Assembly (NCBI GenBank): GCA_963771015.1
Contig: CAVYRN010000007.1
Location: 62,001-126,000, forward strand
Direction of reading: 5' to 3'
DNA from: CAVSJJ01 sp963771015
GTDB lineage: Bacteria; Actinomycetota; Actinomycetes; Actinomycetales; Dermatophilaceae
DNA: 64,000 nucleotides
The notes below the pieces were generated by a model. It made no database searches. It had not been told where the DNA came from and worked only from the letters and a program-made list of their open reading frames with translations. The translations under genes were made by a program, and so were the position numbers. Below are positions 42,902 to 51,668 of this stretch, in pieces. Within the stretch, counting starts at the first letter, position 1; every line of letters starts with the position of its first letter.

Positions 42902-44841
42902 CGACCACCGCCCGCTCCGCGGGCCGCACAGCCGCCCACGACGCGAGTGCCGCCCCCCGGGCGCAGGGACTGGTCGGCCGGACGGTGCAGCTCTTCGTCC
43001 TCATGGTCGTGCTGCTGATCGGTATGCCGACGTCCGCGTCGGCGCACAGCGAGGTCGAGCGCTCGGACCCGCCGAACGGCGGGATGGTCCAGGCCGGACG
43101 CACCGACCTGACCCTGTGGTTCGGCGAGGCGATCACCGAGAGCGGCAGCTCCTTCTCGGTGCGGAGCCAGGAGCCCGCCGCCAAGCCTCTTCAGACCACG
43201 GCGACCCTCGACGACGGCGACACCGTGGTTCACCTCACGGCCCCGCCGCTGGACCGGGGGACCTACACGATCACCTGGGCGGTCGTCGCCGACGACGGTC
43301 ACCCCACGCGCGGGACGATCATCTTCGGCGTCGGGTTCCGCCCCGACGGCATCCCCGGTTCCGAGGCACGAACGCCCGAACCGCTGCCCGTCTCCGTCCG
43401 GCTGGCGGACCTCTTCGGGACCCTCCTCGCGCTCGGTGCCCTGTCCGTCCTCGGTCGTGTCGTCCCGGTCCTGCGCCGGGGTGGCATCGACATCCGACGA
43501 CGGGTCATCATGCTGGGGCTCGTCGGCGCGCTCGTCTCCCTCGCGGCCGCGGTCGCGACCCCGCTGCTCACGGTCCACTCCCAGCTGGGTTCGTTCTCGG
43601 GGCTGCCGTCGGCCGTGCGAGACATGCTCCTCGGCAGCACCTGGGGCCTGCTGTGGCTGGCCCGTCTCGGCGGCCTCGTCGTGGCGGCCGTCGCCCTCGG
43701 GTCGGCGCGGCGTCGCCTCGCGCCGGAGCGCCCGGTTGCCGCAGGCGCCGGCCACGCGTTCCGCGCCGTTCCGGTGGCGGGCATCGCCCTCGCGGTGTCG
43801 GCCGTCCTCGACGCCTCGGCCGGCCACGCCTCGACGTTGCCGAGCCGCTCCGGTCTCGCGATCGTCGCGGCGGCCCTGCACGTGCTCGCCGCGGGCGTCT
43901 GGGCCGGCGGGCTGATGACGCTCGTCCTCACCGTCGTCCCGATCATGCGGCTCGGCTCGGCGACCAGGCGTCCCGTCGTCCGGGACACCTGGCGGGCCTT
44001 CGGCCCGATGGCGGCGGTGGCCTCCGGCGTCCTCGTGTCCACCGGCATCTACGAGGCCGGCCGGCACGTCAGCACGGTCTCGACCCTCACCCACGACACG
44101 TACGGGTGGGCGGTGATCGCCAAGGTCATTCTGGTGACGGTCGCCCTCGGGATCGCCGGCTACAACACCCTCGTCGTCAACACCACGCTCGCCGGCCTCG
44201 TGGGGCGCCTGGCCGGCCAGGGGCCGGGGTGGGGGCCGCCAGCCCATCGTCTGCGGGCCACGGTCGTCGTCGAGACCACGGTCCTCGTGGCCGCGGTGGC
44301 CGCCGCCGCCGTCATGACCTCGGTGCCCACGGCGCGCGAGGCCGACGCCGCGGCGTCTGTCACAGCGCCCTACTCCGAGACCGTCGACGGTCTGTTCGTC
44401 ACGTTCGAGGCCGTGCCGATCGGCGCGCGGACTCGCATCGTCGTCCGCTCCGAGGCCATCGTGCGGCCGCTGCCCCAGCCGGTCACCGGAATCGAGGTGG
44501 GCTTGGGAACGGGCGCACCCGCGGAGGACCGCGTCGTGCTCGAGGCGGTCCAGCCCGGCTGGTACGAAGGCGTGTCGACCGTGGTGCCCTCGGGTGACTG
44601 GACCGCCGAGGTCGTGCTGCACCGTTCTGGGGCACCGGACTCCGTCGTCGACGTCCCCTGGACCTCGGCTTCGACGTCGACGGCCACGCCACTCGAGCTC
44701 GTGGGCAGCGGGGTCGCTCTGGTCCTCCTCGTGGGCATCGGCACCGGGGTCGTCGTCTGGCGCCGCCGCGGCCCACGCGCCGGGCGGGACGACGCCGAGC
44801 AGGACGGCGCGGACGTCCACACGTTCGAGGAGGTCCGCTGA
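42898..44841 (+). CDS. CopC-CopD fusion copper-handling protein (YcnJ-like)
   Basis: A 647-residue membrane protein. After the signal sequence, cleavage before His50 (ASA|HSEVERSDPPNG) would expose the N-terminal His of the CopC copper site, and ADDGHPTRGTIIFGV is the second part of that site. The CopD part (about 160-460) has eight or so membrane segments with DASAGHAS, AALHVLAAGVWAGGL and related motifs. A third external domain (about 485-605) and a last helix follow. Such fusions move copper across the membrane. Placed right after the oxidase genes, it plausibly supplies copper for their maturation. Confidence 0.87.
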   Translation: MTTTARSAGRTAAHDASAAPRAQGLVGRTVQLFVLMVVLLIGMPTSASAHSEVERSDPPNGGMVQAGRTDLTLWFGEAITESGSSFSVRSQEPAAKPLQTTATLDDGDTVVHLTAPPLDRGTYTITWAVVADDGHPTRGTIIFGVGFRPDGIPGSEARTPEPLPVSVRLADLFGTLLALGALSVLGRVVPVLRRGGIDIRRRVIMLGLVGALVSLAAAVATPLLTVHSQLGSFSGLPSAVRDMLLGSTWGLLWLARLGGLVVAAVALGSARRRLAPERPVAAGAGHAFRAVPVAGIALAVSAVLDASAGHASTLPSRSGLAIVAAALHVLAAGVWAGGLMTLVLTVVPIMRLGSATRRPVVRDTWRAFGPMAAVASGVLVSTGIYEAGRHVSTVSTLTHDTYGWAVIAKVILVTVALGIAGYNTLVVNTTLAGLVGRLAGQGPGWGPPAHRLRATVVVETTVLVAAVAAAAVMTSVPTAREADAAASVTAPYSETVDGLFVTFEAVPIGARTRIVVRSEAIVRPLPQPVTGIEVGLGTGAPAEDRVVLEAVQPGWYEGVSTVVPSGDWTAEVVLHRSGAPDSVVDVPWTSASTSTATPLELVGSGVALVLLVGIGTGVVVWRRRGPRAGRDDAEQDGADVHTFEEVR

Positions 44842-44843
44842 CC

Positions 44844-46844
44844 ATGCGGCTCCCCGGCAGGCGACGCCCGGCCCGGGGAGCGGCCGGGGTGCTCCTGACC
44901 GGACTGGTCATCTGCGGTGCCGCGCCCGCGAACGCCCGGCCGACGGACACCGGGACGCAACCGCGGCTCTCGGCGGCGCTGGCCGGTGCGCTCGCCCGGC
45001 TGCCCGCCGACGGCACGGTGCGGGTCATCGTCACGCTGCGAGCACCCGCCGACCTCGGCTCACTGCCGACCGGCGGCAGGGCGGCGCGTCTCAGGGCGGT
45101 CATCCACCGACTCAAGGCCGACGCGGACGGGTCGCAGACCGCACTGCGGGCCCGGTTGCGTGTACTCGGGGCGCAGGGCGACGTGAGCGAGGAGACACCG
45201 CTGTGGGTGACCAATGCCGTGGCGGTCACCGCGTCGGCCCGCGCCGTCCGCGAGCTGGCGACGCGGCCCGACGTCGCGAGCGTGGTCCCCGACGCCATCA
45301 CCGTCCAGCCGGTCGCCGCGGCCGCCGAGCCGAACATCGCCCGCGTCGGCGCACCGGACCTGTGGGCCGCCGGCCAGACCGGCCAGGGTGTCGTCGTGGC
45401 CACCCTGGACAGCGGCGTCGACCTTGCCAACCCTGATCTCGCGGCGCGCTGGCGCGGCGGGTCGAACGGCTGGTTCGACCCCTACGGCGAGCACCCGATC
45501 GATCCCGTCGACCTCAGCGGACACGGAACGGCGACGATGGGCGCCATCGTCGGAGGAGAGGATGCCGGCACGTCGTACGGCATGGCCCCCGGTGCCACGT
45601 GGATCGCCGCCCGGATCTTCGACGACCGCGGCGCCGCAAGCGCCACGGCGATCCACCAGGCGTTCCAGTGGCTGTTGGACCCGGACGGCGATCCGTCCAC
45701 CGCGGATGCCCCCCAGGTCGTCAACGGCTCCTGGGTCCTCGGCGCCGGGCCGTCGTGTGACCTGACCTTCCAGCCCGACGTCCAGGCCCTGCGGGCGGCC
45801 GGCATCGTGCCCGTCTTCGCCGCGGGCAACTTCGGGCCGAACGCCTCGACGAGCGCCAGCCCGGCGAACTACCCCGAGTCGCTCTCGGTGGGAGCGGTCG
45901 ACGGAAGCGACACCGTCTGGGCCTACACGAGCGCCGGACCATCCACGTGCGGCGGACGGGACCGCGTCTTCCCGGACCTCGTCGCACCGGGCGTCTCCGT
46001 CCTCTCGGCGGACCGCTACGACGGCTACACGTACCTGACGGGGACCTCGATCGCCGCACCACACGTGGCCGGTGCCCTCGCCCTCCTCCTCGGGGCACAC
46101 CCCGGGCAGGCAGCGGCGACCCAGGAGGCCGCCCTCGCCGCGACGGCGACGGACCTCGGCGCGACCGGGCCGGACGACCGCTACGGCCGGGGCCGACTCG
46201 ACGTCGCGGCCGCGAACGTGTGGGCCTCCGCCCTCCCGGACTTCTCGGTCACCGTGACGCCGACGTCGGCGACGACCTCGGCGGGCGGCTCGGCGTCGTT
46301 CGAGGTGAGCGTCGCGCCGGTCAACGGCTTCGACGCGGCGACGACCCTCACCCTCGGGGGGCTCGCCCCGACGTCCGGCTCGTGGTCCTTCCAGCCCTCG
46401 GCGGTCGGCCCGGGAGCATGGAGCTCGACCCTGACCGTCACGCCGTCCGGCGGGCTGGCCCCGGGGACCTACCCGCTCTCCGTGGCGGCCTCCGGTGGTG
46501 CGCTGGCCCGGTCGGCGCCCCTCACGCTCACGGTCGCTCCCACGGCCGACTTCACGCTCAGCGCCTCGTCGTCCACGGTGACGGTGAAGCGCGGCCGGAC
46601 GGCCAGGTACGGCATCGTCGTCTCCTCGGTCGCCGGCTTCACCGGCAAGGTGACGCTGTCCCCCGGGGACCTCCCGGTCGGCACCACGCCGGCCTGGACC
46701 CGCAAGCGGGTCTTCGTTCCCGGGAGTGCGACATGGCGGCTCAAGACGTCATCCTCGACCGTCAGAGGCACCTACGCGATCGACATGACGGGCGTCTCCG
46801 GCGGCCTGACCCACCGCATCACCCTGACGCTCGTCGTCAGATAG
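44844..46844 (+). CDS. Secreted subtilisin-family (S8) serine protease
   Basis: A 666-residue exported protease. A signal peptide (GVLLTGLVICGAAPANA) and an I9-like propeptide (VRVIVTLRAPADL to VASVVPDAITVQP) precede the catalytic domain. The triad is Asp189 in ATLDSGVD, His227 in SGHGTATMG and Ser402 in GTSIAAPHVAG, with the oxyanion Asn in FAAGNFGPN. Residues ~465-666 are two Ig-like domains. It starts two bases after the CopC-CopD stop, so it belongs to the same operon and may mature the exported oxidase or surface protein. Its 3' end overlaps the convergent kinase gene by eight bases. Confidence 0.9.
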   Translation: MRLPGRRRPARGAAGVLLTGLVICGAAPANARPTDTGTQPRLSAALAGALARLPADGTVRVIVTLRAPADLGSLPTGGRAARLRAVIHRLKADADGSQTALRARLRVLGAQGDVSEETPLWVTNAVAVTASARAVRELATRPDVASVVPDAITVQPVAAAAEPNIARVGAPDLWAAGQTGQGVVVATLDSGVDLANPDLAARWRGGSNGWFDPYGEHPIDPVDLSGHGTATMGAIVGGEDAGTSYGMAPGATWIAARIFDDRGAASATAIHQAFQWLLDPDGDPSTADAPQVVNGSWVLGAGPSCDLTFQPDVQALRAAGIVPVFAAGNFGPNASTSASPANYPESLSVGAVDGSDTVWAYTSAGPSTCGGRDRVFPDLVAPGVSVLSADRYDGYTYLTGTSIAAPHVAGALALLLGAHPGQAAATQEAALAATATDLGATGPDDRYGRGRLDVAAANVWASALPDFSVTVTPTSATTSAGGSASFEVSVAPVNGFDAATTLTLGGLAPTSGSWSFQPSAVGPGAWSSTLTVTPSGGLAPGTYPLSVAASGGALARSAPLTLTVAPTADFTLSASSSTVTVKRGRTARYGIVVSSVAGFTGKVTLSPGDLPVGTTPAWTRKRVFVPGSATWRLKTSSSTVRGTYAIDMTGVSGGLTHRITLTLVVR

Positions 46845-47982
46845 CGGGCCGCCGACCGGCACCGACCCGGGCGACCGCCGCGGGAGACGCCGGTGGGTCG
46901 ATGGCGGTCGGGATGGCCAGGGCCACCCGCGCACCGCCGTAGTCCGACCGGGCGGCGACGAGACGGCCACCGGCCGAGCGCGCGATGCCGGCAACCAGCC
47001 GGAGCCCGAACCCGGTCTGGGAGTACATGTCCTGGAGCCGGCCGGAGAGAGCCTCCGCCCCGTCCGCGCTGCCGGCGAGGCCGCTCGGAAGCCCCTGCCC
47101 GCTGTTGATCCGCCCGATCATCTCCCCGGACAGCCCGGTCCCCGCATCCGCGACCCCGACCTCGACGATCCCTCGGGCCGCCGTGGAGAACAGGCAGATG
47201 CGGTCCCCCGGGCCGGTGTAGCGAACCGAGTTCTCCACCAGCGTGTCGAGGGCGGCCCTGAGCCGGTCCGCGTTGACGGGCACGGCCTGCACGTCGGACG
47301 CGACGACGAAGTCCCGGTCGACGACGACGTCCCACCGCCGGCGCACCTCGTCCAGCAGCACGCCGACCTCGGTGACCTCTTCGGGAGCCCCCAGGTCGAG
47401 GGCGACGGCGCGGACCAGTCGCTCGCTCACCCGCGCGAGCTGGTCGAGCTCGTCCCGCACCATGCACAGGTCATCGCGTCGCTGGCGTGCGGGCTCGTTG
47501 AGGAGCAGCTGGTCGATGTAGCCGGTGGCGATGGTCAGCGGGGTACGCAGCTCGTGGGAGGTCATCCGTCCGAGCAGCTCCCTGGCGGCGGCTCTGCGGC
47601 GGTTGGCCTCGGCCAGGAGGCGGGCCCGACGCATCGCCTCGTCCCTGCGTCGCACGTGGAAGATGACCACGCCGGCGAGCGCCACCGGGGCGACGACCTC
47701 GATGAGGAGCGCCGGCGGCAGCTCCCCCGCCTTCTCCCTCGGGTACATGATGAGGGCGGCGAGGATGCCGAAGGCGACGATCGACGCGGCGGTGGGCGGG
47801 ACCGGCCAGACCCCGAACCCGTAGAGAAGGGCGAACGAGAGCACGACGGCCTCGACCGCGTAGGGTTCGGCGGTCGGGAACCGGAGCAGGGCCCACGTCG
47901 CGGCCGTCAGGACGAGCAGCCAGACGGCGAACAGGACGGCGCCGAGCCCGCGCTCAGGCGTCGGCGACGCAGAACCCCACAC
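46837..47982 (-). CDS. Sensor histidine kinase of the OmpR-type system
   Basis: About 381 residues with four to five N-terminal membrane segments (LFAVWLLVLTAATWALL, AVVLSFALLYGFGVW, ALLIEVVAPVALAGVVIF) and hardly any external domain. The dimerisation/phospho-acceptor box is MTSHELRTPLTIATGYID. ATP boxes are LVENSVRYTG (N), VADAGTGLSG (G1) and GFGLRLVAGIARSAGG (G2), the last lacking the usual GLGL. The start is uncertain: GTG 47982 is used, TTG 47997 is possible, both within the regulator gene. Convergent with the subtilase gene. Confidence 0.82.
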   Translation of the reverse strand: MWGSASPTPERGLGAVLFAVWLLVLTAATWALLRFPTAEPYAVEAVVLSFALLYGFGVWPVPPTAASIVAFGILAALIMYPREKAGELPPALLIEVVAPVALAGVVIFHVRRRDEAMRRARLLAEANRRRAAARELLGRMTSHELRTPLTIATGYIDQLLLNEPARQRRDDLCMVRDELDQLARVSERLVRAVALDLGAPEEVTEVGVLLDEVRRRWDVVVDRDFVVASDVQAVPVNADRLRAALDTLVENSVRYTGPGDRICLFSTAARGIVEVGVADAGTGLSGEMIGRINSGQGLPSGLAGSADGAEALSGRLQDMYSQTGFGLRLVAGIARSAGGRLVAARSDYGGARVALAIPTAIDPPASPAAVARVGAGRRPAI

Positions 47983-48625
47983 CGCGCACCGTCTCAATCA
48001 CCGCGAAGCCGCCGAGCTTCGTCCGGAGCCGACCGACACACACGTCGAGGACGTTGCTCCCGGGGTCGAAGTCGTAACCCCAGATGTCGTGCAGCAGCTC
48101 CTCCCGAGTACACACGTCGCCTCGGCGACGGAGCAGGTGGGCCAGCACGGCGCTCTCCCGCTCGCTGAGCTGCTGCGGGCCGAGCGGGGTCATCATCAGC
48201 CGCCGGCGGGTGTCGAGCCGAAGCTCACCGTGGTCGAGATAGCGGCCGGTCTCGGCGACGACGCGGGGGGTCCCCAGGTGCCGGTTCACCCTGGCCAGCA
48301 GCTCGGCGAGCACGAAGGGTTTGACGACGTAGTCGACCGCTCCCTCGTTGATCGCCTGGACCCGCGTGCCGACGTCACTCACCCCGGAGAGGACGACCAC
48401 CGGCGGTGTGGCGGCGAGCCCGTTGACGTGCCGGAGCACCGTCAACCCGTCCATGCCCGGCATGACGAGGTCGAGCAGGACGAGGTCGACCGGATTGCTG
48501 TCGACGAAGTCGCAGGCGGTCTCGCCGTCCGCGATCGGAACGGGACGGTGACCGGCGTCGGACAGCGTGCGGGCAAGGAGCATCCGCAGCTTCAGCTCGT
48601 CGTCAACGATGACGATATTTCCCAT
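47954..48625 (-). CDS. OmpR-family response regulator
   Basis: A 223-residue response regulator. Receiver domain: IVIVDDELKLRML, phospho-acceptor in LVLLDLVMPGMDG, and Lys in DYVVKPFVLAELL. The C-terminal winged helix (LSERESAVLAHLLRRRGDVCTREELLHDIWG, then SNVLDVCVGRLRTKLG) is OmpR/PhoB type. ATG 48625 (MGNIVIVDD) is chosen because six extra residues upstream are not conserved in kind. The kinase gene overlaps its 3' end. Five half-sites at 11-bp spacing lie just upstream, and the same pattern precedes the giant surface gene, so autoregulation and control of that operon are proposed. Confidence 0.88.
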   Translation of the reverse strand: MGNIVIVDDELKLRMLLARTLSDAGHRPVPIADGETACDFVDSNPVDLVLLDLVMPGMDGLTVLRHVNGLAATPPVVVLSGVSDVGTRVQAINEGAVDYVVKPFVLAELLARVNRHLGTPRVVAETGRYLDHGELRLDTRRRLMMTPLGPQQLSERESAVLAHLLRRRGDVCTREELLHDIWGYDFDPGSNVLDVCVGRLRTKLGGFAVIETVRGVGFCVADA

Positions 48626-48651
48626 GCCCCTGTGCCCCCTCATGACACATC

Positions 48652-48700
48652 CCTGACAGGAGAGTAACCGGATCCTGAGAGATAGGTAAGCCTTTCCTGA
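48652..48700. promoter_or_regulatory. Five 11-bp-phased half-sites upstream of the response regulator
   Basis: CCTGA at 48652, AGTAA at 48663, CCTGA at 48674, GGTAA at 48685 and CCTGA at 48696: alternating half-sites each exactly 11 bp apart. The pattern CCTGA-N6-GTAA-N6-CCTGA is present twice, overlapping. It starts 27 bases upstream of the regulator start codon, suiting autoregulation by an OmpR-type protein. The remainder of the 332-base gap (to 48957) shows no gene. Confidence 0.65.
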
Positions 48701-48957
48701 GAATGCCGGGTGCGGGCGCCACGGGCCGACCGTTACGCAGGACCCTGGGCTCGCGTCCCCATCCGTCGGACCATCCGGTCCCGGGGGAGAACGGACGCCC
48801 CGCGGGGGTCGGGCGCTTCGCCCGCCACGACCGTCCGGGCGGGGGCCTGGACGCGGTCACGGTGACCTTCTACCCCTCGCGGTGGGAGTGGCATCCTCTT
48901 CCGCTCCCACCGCCGGTCACCGTGGCCGTCAGGCCCCGCACCGTGGACGATGGACCC

Positions 48958-49485
48958 GTGCGCAGGGCGTCGATCGTCGTCGTCGCGTGGGTCGCCGGGG
49001 CGGTCACCCTCTGGTGGGCCCACCGGGTCTTCGGGCTGCACAGCCCGTGGTTCGCGTTCCTCCTGGTCTGGGTGCCGATGGCGTGCTTCGCCCTCGTCGG
49101 CGCGGCCGTGTCCGCCCGCCTCCCGGCCTGGGTCTTCGTCCCCCGCTCCTGGGAGCGCTCCGGCCGGCTGTACGAGATGCTCGGCGTCCGGGCCGCCAAA
49201 CGGCTGCTGCGCCGTGGGCCGCTGCACGTCTTCGCCCCGTCGATGCGGCTGCCCGCCCGGTTGACGCCCGGGGCCGTCGGCCGGCTCCAGGCCCACATGA
49301 GGGAGGCCGAGACGGTGCACGGCACCCAGTTCGTCCTCGCCCTCGGCCTCTCCGGGTATGCCGTGCTGCGCGGCTGGTACGACGTCGCGGCCTGGACGCT
49401 GCTCTTCAACGTGCTCGTCAACGGCTACCCGACGATGCTCCAGCGCTACAACAGGCGGCTGCTGGCCGAGCGGTTCCCCGGCTGA
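48958..49485 (+). CDS. CrtO-like membrane acyltransferase family protein
   Basis: A 175-residue membrane protein with two N-terminal helices, the conserved RSWERSGRLYEMLGVRAAKRLL segment, and two C-terminal helices ending NVLVNGYPTMLQRYNRRLL. This layout resembles the glycosyl-4,4'-diaponeurosporenoate acyltransferase (CrtO) family, but most members outside carotenoid clusters have no known function, and no carotenoid genes are nearby. GTG 48958 is chosen because the upstream extension is Pro/Arg/Gly-rich with no hydrophobic pattern; no strong ribosome-binding site is seen. Confidence 0.68.
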   Translation: MRRASIVVVAWVAGAVTLWWAHRVFGLHSPWFAFLLVWVPMACFALVGAAVSARLPAWVFVPRSWERSGRLYEMLGVRAAKRLLRRGPLHVFAPSMRLPARLTPGAVGRLQAHMREAETVHGTQFVLALGLSGYAVLRGWYDVAAWTLLFNVLVNGYPTMLQRYNRRLLAERFPG

Positions 49486-49579
49486 CCGCGCGGCTCCCCG
49501 AGGCAGACCGCCGGACGTCGCCCGCGTGCTCCGCCCCCCGACACCGGTGCAGCGGTCGGCGGGCACGTCCTGCCGGTCG

Positions 49580-49861
49580 TCAGCCGGTGACCGTCACGCC
49601 CCTCCAGAAGGCGACCCGCCCGGCGATCTGGGCCGCGGCGGCCTTGGGCTCGGGGTAGTACCACGCGGCATCGTGGTTGACCTGTCCGTCGACCTCGATG
49701 GAGTAGTAGGACGCCGTGCCCTTCCACGGACAGGTCGTGTGGGCCGAGGAGGCCCTCAGGACGTCGGCGCGAACCGAGTCGACCGGGAAGTAGTGGTTCC
49801 CCTCGACGACGACGGTGTCGTCGCTGTCGGCGATGACGGTTCCGTTCCACATGGCGCGCAC
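49580..49861 (-). CDS. DUF427 protein
   Basis: A 93-residue DUF427-family protein. VRADVLRASSAHTTCPWKGTASYYSI carries the family's conserved CPWKG, and DAAWYYPEPKAAAAQIAGRVAFW its C-terminal half. The GTG at 49861 has AAGGAG seven bases upstream; an ATG three codons later is less well placed. Cytoplasmic, function unknown. It is transcribed divergently from the CcdA-like gene. Confidence 0.85.
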   Translation of the reverse strand: MRAMWNGTVIADSDDTVVVEGNHYFPVDSVRADVLRASSAHTTCPWKGTASYYSIEVDGQVNHDAAWYYPEPKAAAAQIAGRVAFWRGVTVTG

Positions 49862-50022
49862 GGCAGGTCTCCTTCGCTGGGTCGGCTCGACCGGGTAGCC
49901 CTGCGGGGGTAACCCTGCGGGCCTGGGCCGTTGTTCCCGGAATGGCGCGGTCCGTGGGCGGGGTTCCCACCCTGACCTGGCGCCGTCGCGGCGCGAACCC
50001 GAGCCGTCGAGAGGGCGCCGAC

Positions 50023-50898
50023 ATGAACGAGGTCGCGTTCGCCGCGTCGGCCGGGATGCTGGCCGCGTTCAACCCGTGCGGGTTCGCCCTGCTGCCGACC
50101 TACCTCGCCCTGTTCCTGGGGTCCCCGGGCTCCACGTCCTCGGCGACCCGCCGGGCTCTCGTCGTCGGCGGCGCCGTCACGATCGGCTTCGTGGCGGTCT
50201 TCGGGGTGGTCGGGGCGGGCCTGGTGCTCCTCTCACTCACTCTCGGCGCCTGGCTCAGCTACGTCACCATCGGCGCCGGGATCGTCCTGGTGGGCGTGGG
50301 GGGCTGGCTGCTCGCCGGGCGCGAGCTCACCGTGCGACTGCCCCGGGCCCGGCTCGTCGTGAGCGGCTCGGTCCCCGGCATGGTCGCGTACGGGGTCGTG
50401 TACGCCACGGTGTCCCTGTCGTGCACCCTCCCGGTCTTCCTCGCGGCCGTCGTGTACGTGTTCGCCGCGCCCGGCTCGAGTCCGGTCCGCGGCGCGACGG
50501 CCGCCGTCTCGTATGCCGCGGGCATGGGCCTCGTCCTCACCTCACTCGCGCTCGTGGCCGCCGTGGTCGGCGGTGCCGCCACCCAGCGGCTGCGGTCCTG
50601 GACCCGCCACGTCGGACGAGCCTCCGGGGTGGTCGCCCTGGTGGCCGGCGCCTACGTCGTCTGGTACGGCTGGGTCGAGGCGACCACCCTTCGCGGGGCG
50701 AGCGTCGCCACCGGACCGGTCCGGTGGGTCACCCTCGCCTCGGGCTCGGTGTCCCAGGCGGTGAACCGGCTCGGTCCGCTCCCGCTCGGGGCGTTCGCCG
50801 TGTCGCTCTTCTCGGCCGTGGCGCTCACCGGTCTGCTGCGGCGGCGCGGCCGCCCAGGCCCTCGTCAGGAGGACGACAGCGGCATCATGTCCGAGTAG
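50023..50898 (+). CDS. CcdA/DsbD-like thiol transporter
   Basis: A 291-residue membrane protein with six or seven helices. AAFNPCGFALLPTYLALFLG near the start and VSLSCTLPVFLAAVVYVF near residue 135 carry the two redox-active Cys of CcdA-type transporters, which pass electrons from cytoplasmic thioredoxin to extracytoplasmic thiol proteins. ATG 50023 follows GAGAGGG. The 3' end overlaps that of the convergent TlpA-like gene by about 34 bases, and the two are likely functional partners. The charged C-terminal tail is unconserved. Confidence 0.87.
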   Translation: MNEVAFAASAGMLAAFNPCGFALLPTYLALFLGSPGSTSSATRRALVVGGAVTIGFVAVFGVVGAGLVLLSLTLGAWLSYVTIGAGIVLVGVGGWLLAGRELTVRLPRARLVVSGSVPGMVAYGVVYATVSLSCTLPVFLAAVVYVFAAPGSSPVRGATAAVSYAAGMGLVLTSLALVAAVVGGAATQRLRSWTRHVGRASGVVALVAGAYVVWYGWVEATTLRGASVATGPVRWVTLASGSVSQAVNRLGPLPLGAFAVSLFSAVALTGLLRRRGRPGPRQEDDSGIMSE

Positions 50899-51551
50899 TG
50901 CGTCGCCGAGCCCCCGCTCGACGCCGGGGAGTCGGTGCTCGCCGAGGGGCTCGCCGAGGGGCTCGCCGGGTCGGCCGCCGCCGGTGTGGCGGCGGCCGAC
51001 GCGATGGCGGCCGTGAACCGGCTCAGCGTCGCCTCGTCCATCGCGCCGACGACGAGGTCGGACCGGCCGTCCGGCCAGACGAAGACGAACGACGGCTGGG
51101 TGACGACGTGGTCCTGGCGCCACACCGCACCCGTCGTGTCGGCGACGTGCGTCATCGACCCGGTGTGCGTGTCGGTGATGAAGGAGCGCATCTCGGGCAC
51201 CGTCCCCAGGCCGGCCACACCGATGAACGGGACGCGACCGGCGAACCGGGCGGCGACCCTGGTCACGGTGGGTGCCTCGCCCCGGCAGATGGTGCACCAC
51301 GGGGCCCAGAACCACAGGACGACCGGCCGTCCGCGCAGGGTCGAGCCGTCGAAGGCCGCACCCCGGACGGTCGTGCCCCGGAAGGACAGGGCGGAGGAGA
51401 CGGCGGCGCCCGACGTCGTGGAGGGGGGCGCCGTCGCCGACCCGCCGCTCGGGACCGTCGCGGTGCCGCATGCCGCCAGGAGCATGGAGGCCGCCGCCGA
51501 GGCGGCCACCGCGAGCAGCGGCATACGCCGGGTCGGCTGTGCGTCGGTCAT
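50865..51551 (-). CDS. TlpA-like thioredoxin lipoprotein
   Basis: A 228-residue lipoprotein: signal ending in the lipobox LLAAC, a Ser/Thr/Gly linker, then a thioredoxin-fold domain with VLWFWAPWCTICRGEAPTV (active CxxC) and the cis-Pro in VTQPSFVFV. The last ~35 residues are a Ser/Ala/Pro low-complexity tail. ATG 51551 has GGAGGG at good spacing. It probably receives electrons from the convergent CcdA-like protein and reduces or isomerises exported thiols, perhaps including copper proteins. Confidence 0.87.
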   Translation of the reverse strand: MTDAQPTRRMPLLAVAASAAASMLLAACGTATVPSGGSATAPPSTTSGAAVSSALSFRGTTVRGAAFDGSTLRGRPVVLWFWAPWCTICRGEAPTVTRVAARFAGRVPFIGVAGLGTVPEMRSFITDTHTGSMTHVADTTGAVWRQDHVVTQPSFVFVWPDGRSDLVVGAMDEATLSRFTAAIASAAATPAAADPASPSASPSASTDSPASSGGSATHYSDMMPLSSS

Positions 51552-51668
51552 GATGCCCTCCGTGCTCTCTCGGTCCACGTCGCCCGGGCGCCCGGGTGGC
51601 TCACCGATGTCGGGGGAACCCGGTGAGCGGGCCGGGCGCTTCCCGGACCGTCGTGCGGCCCGACGTGG

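Noticed and set aside
48703..48957. N-terminal extension of the CrtO-like protein from ATG 48703
   Set aside because: The extra 85 residues are Pro/Arg/Gly-rich with no conserved pattern and begin inside the phased regulatory repeats.
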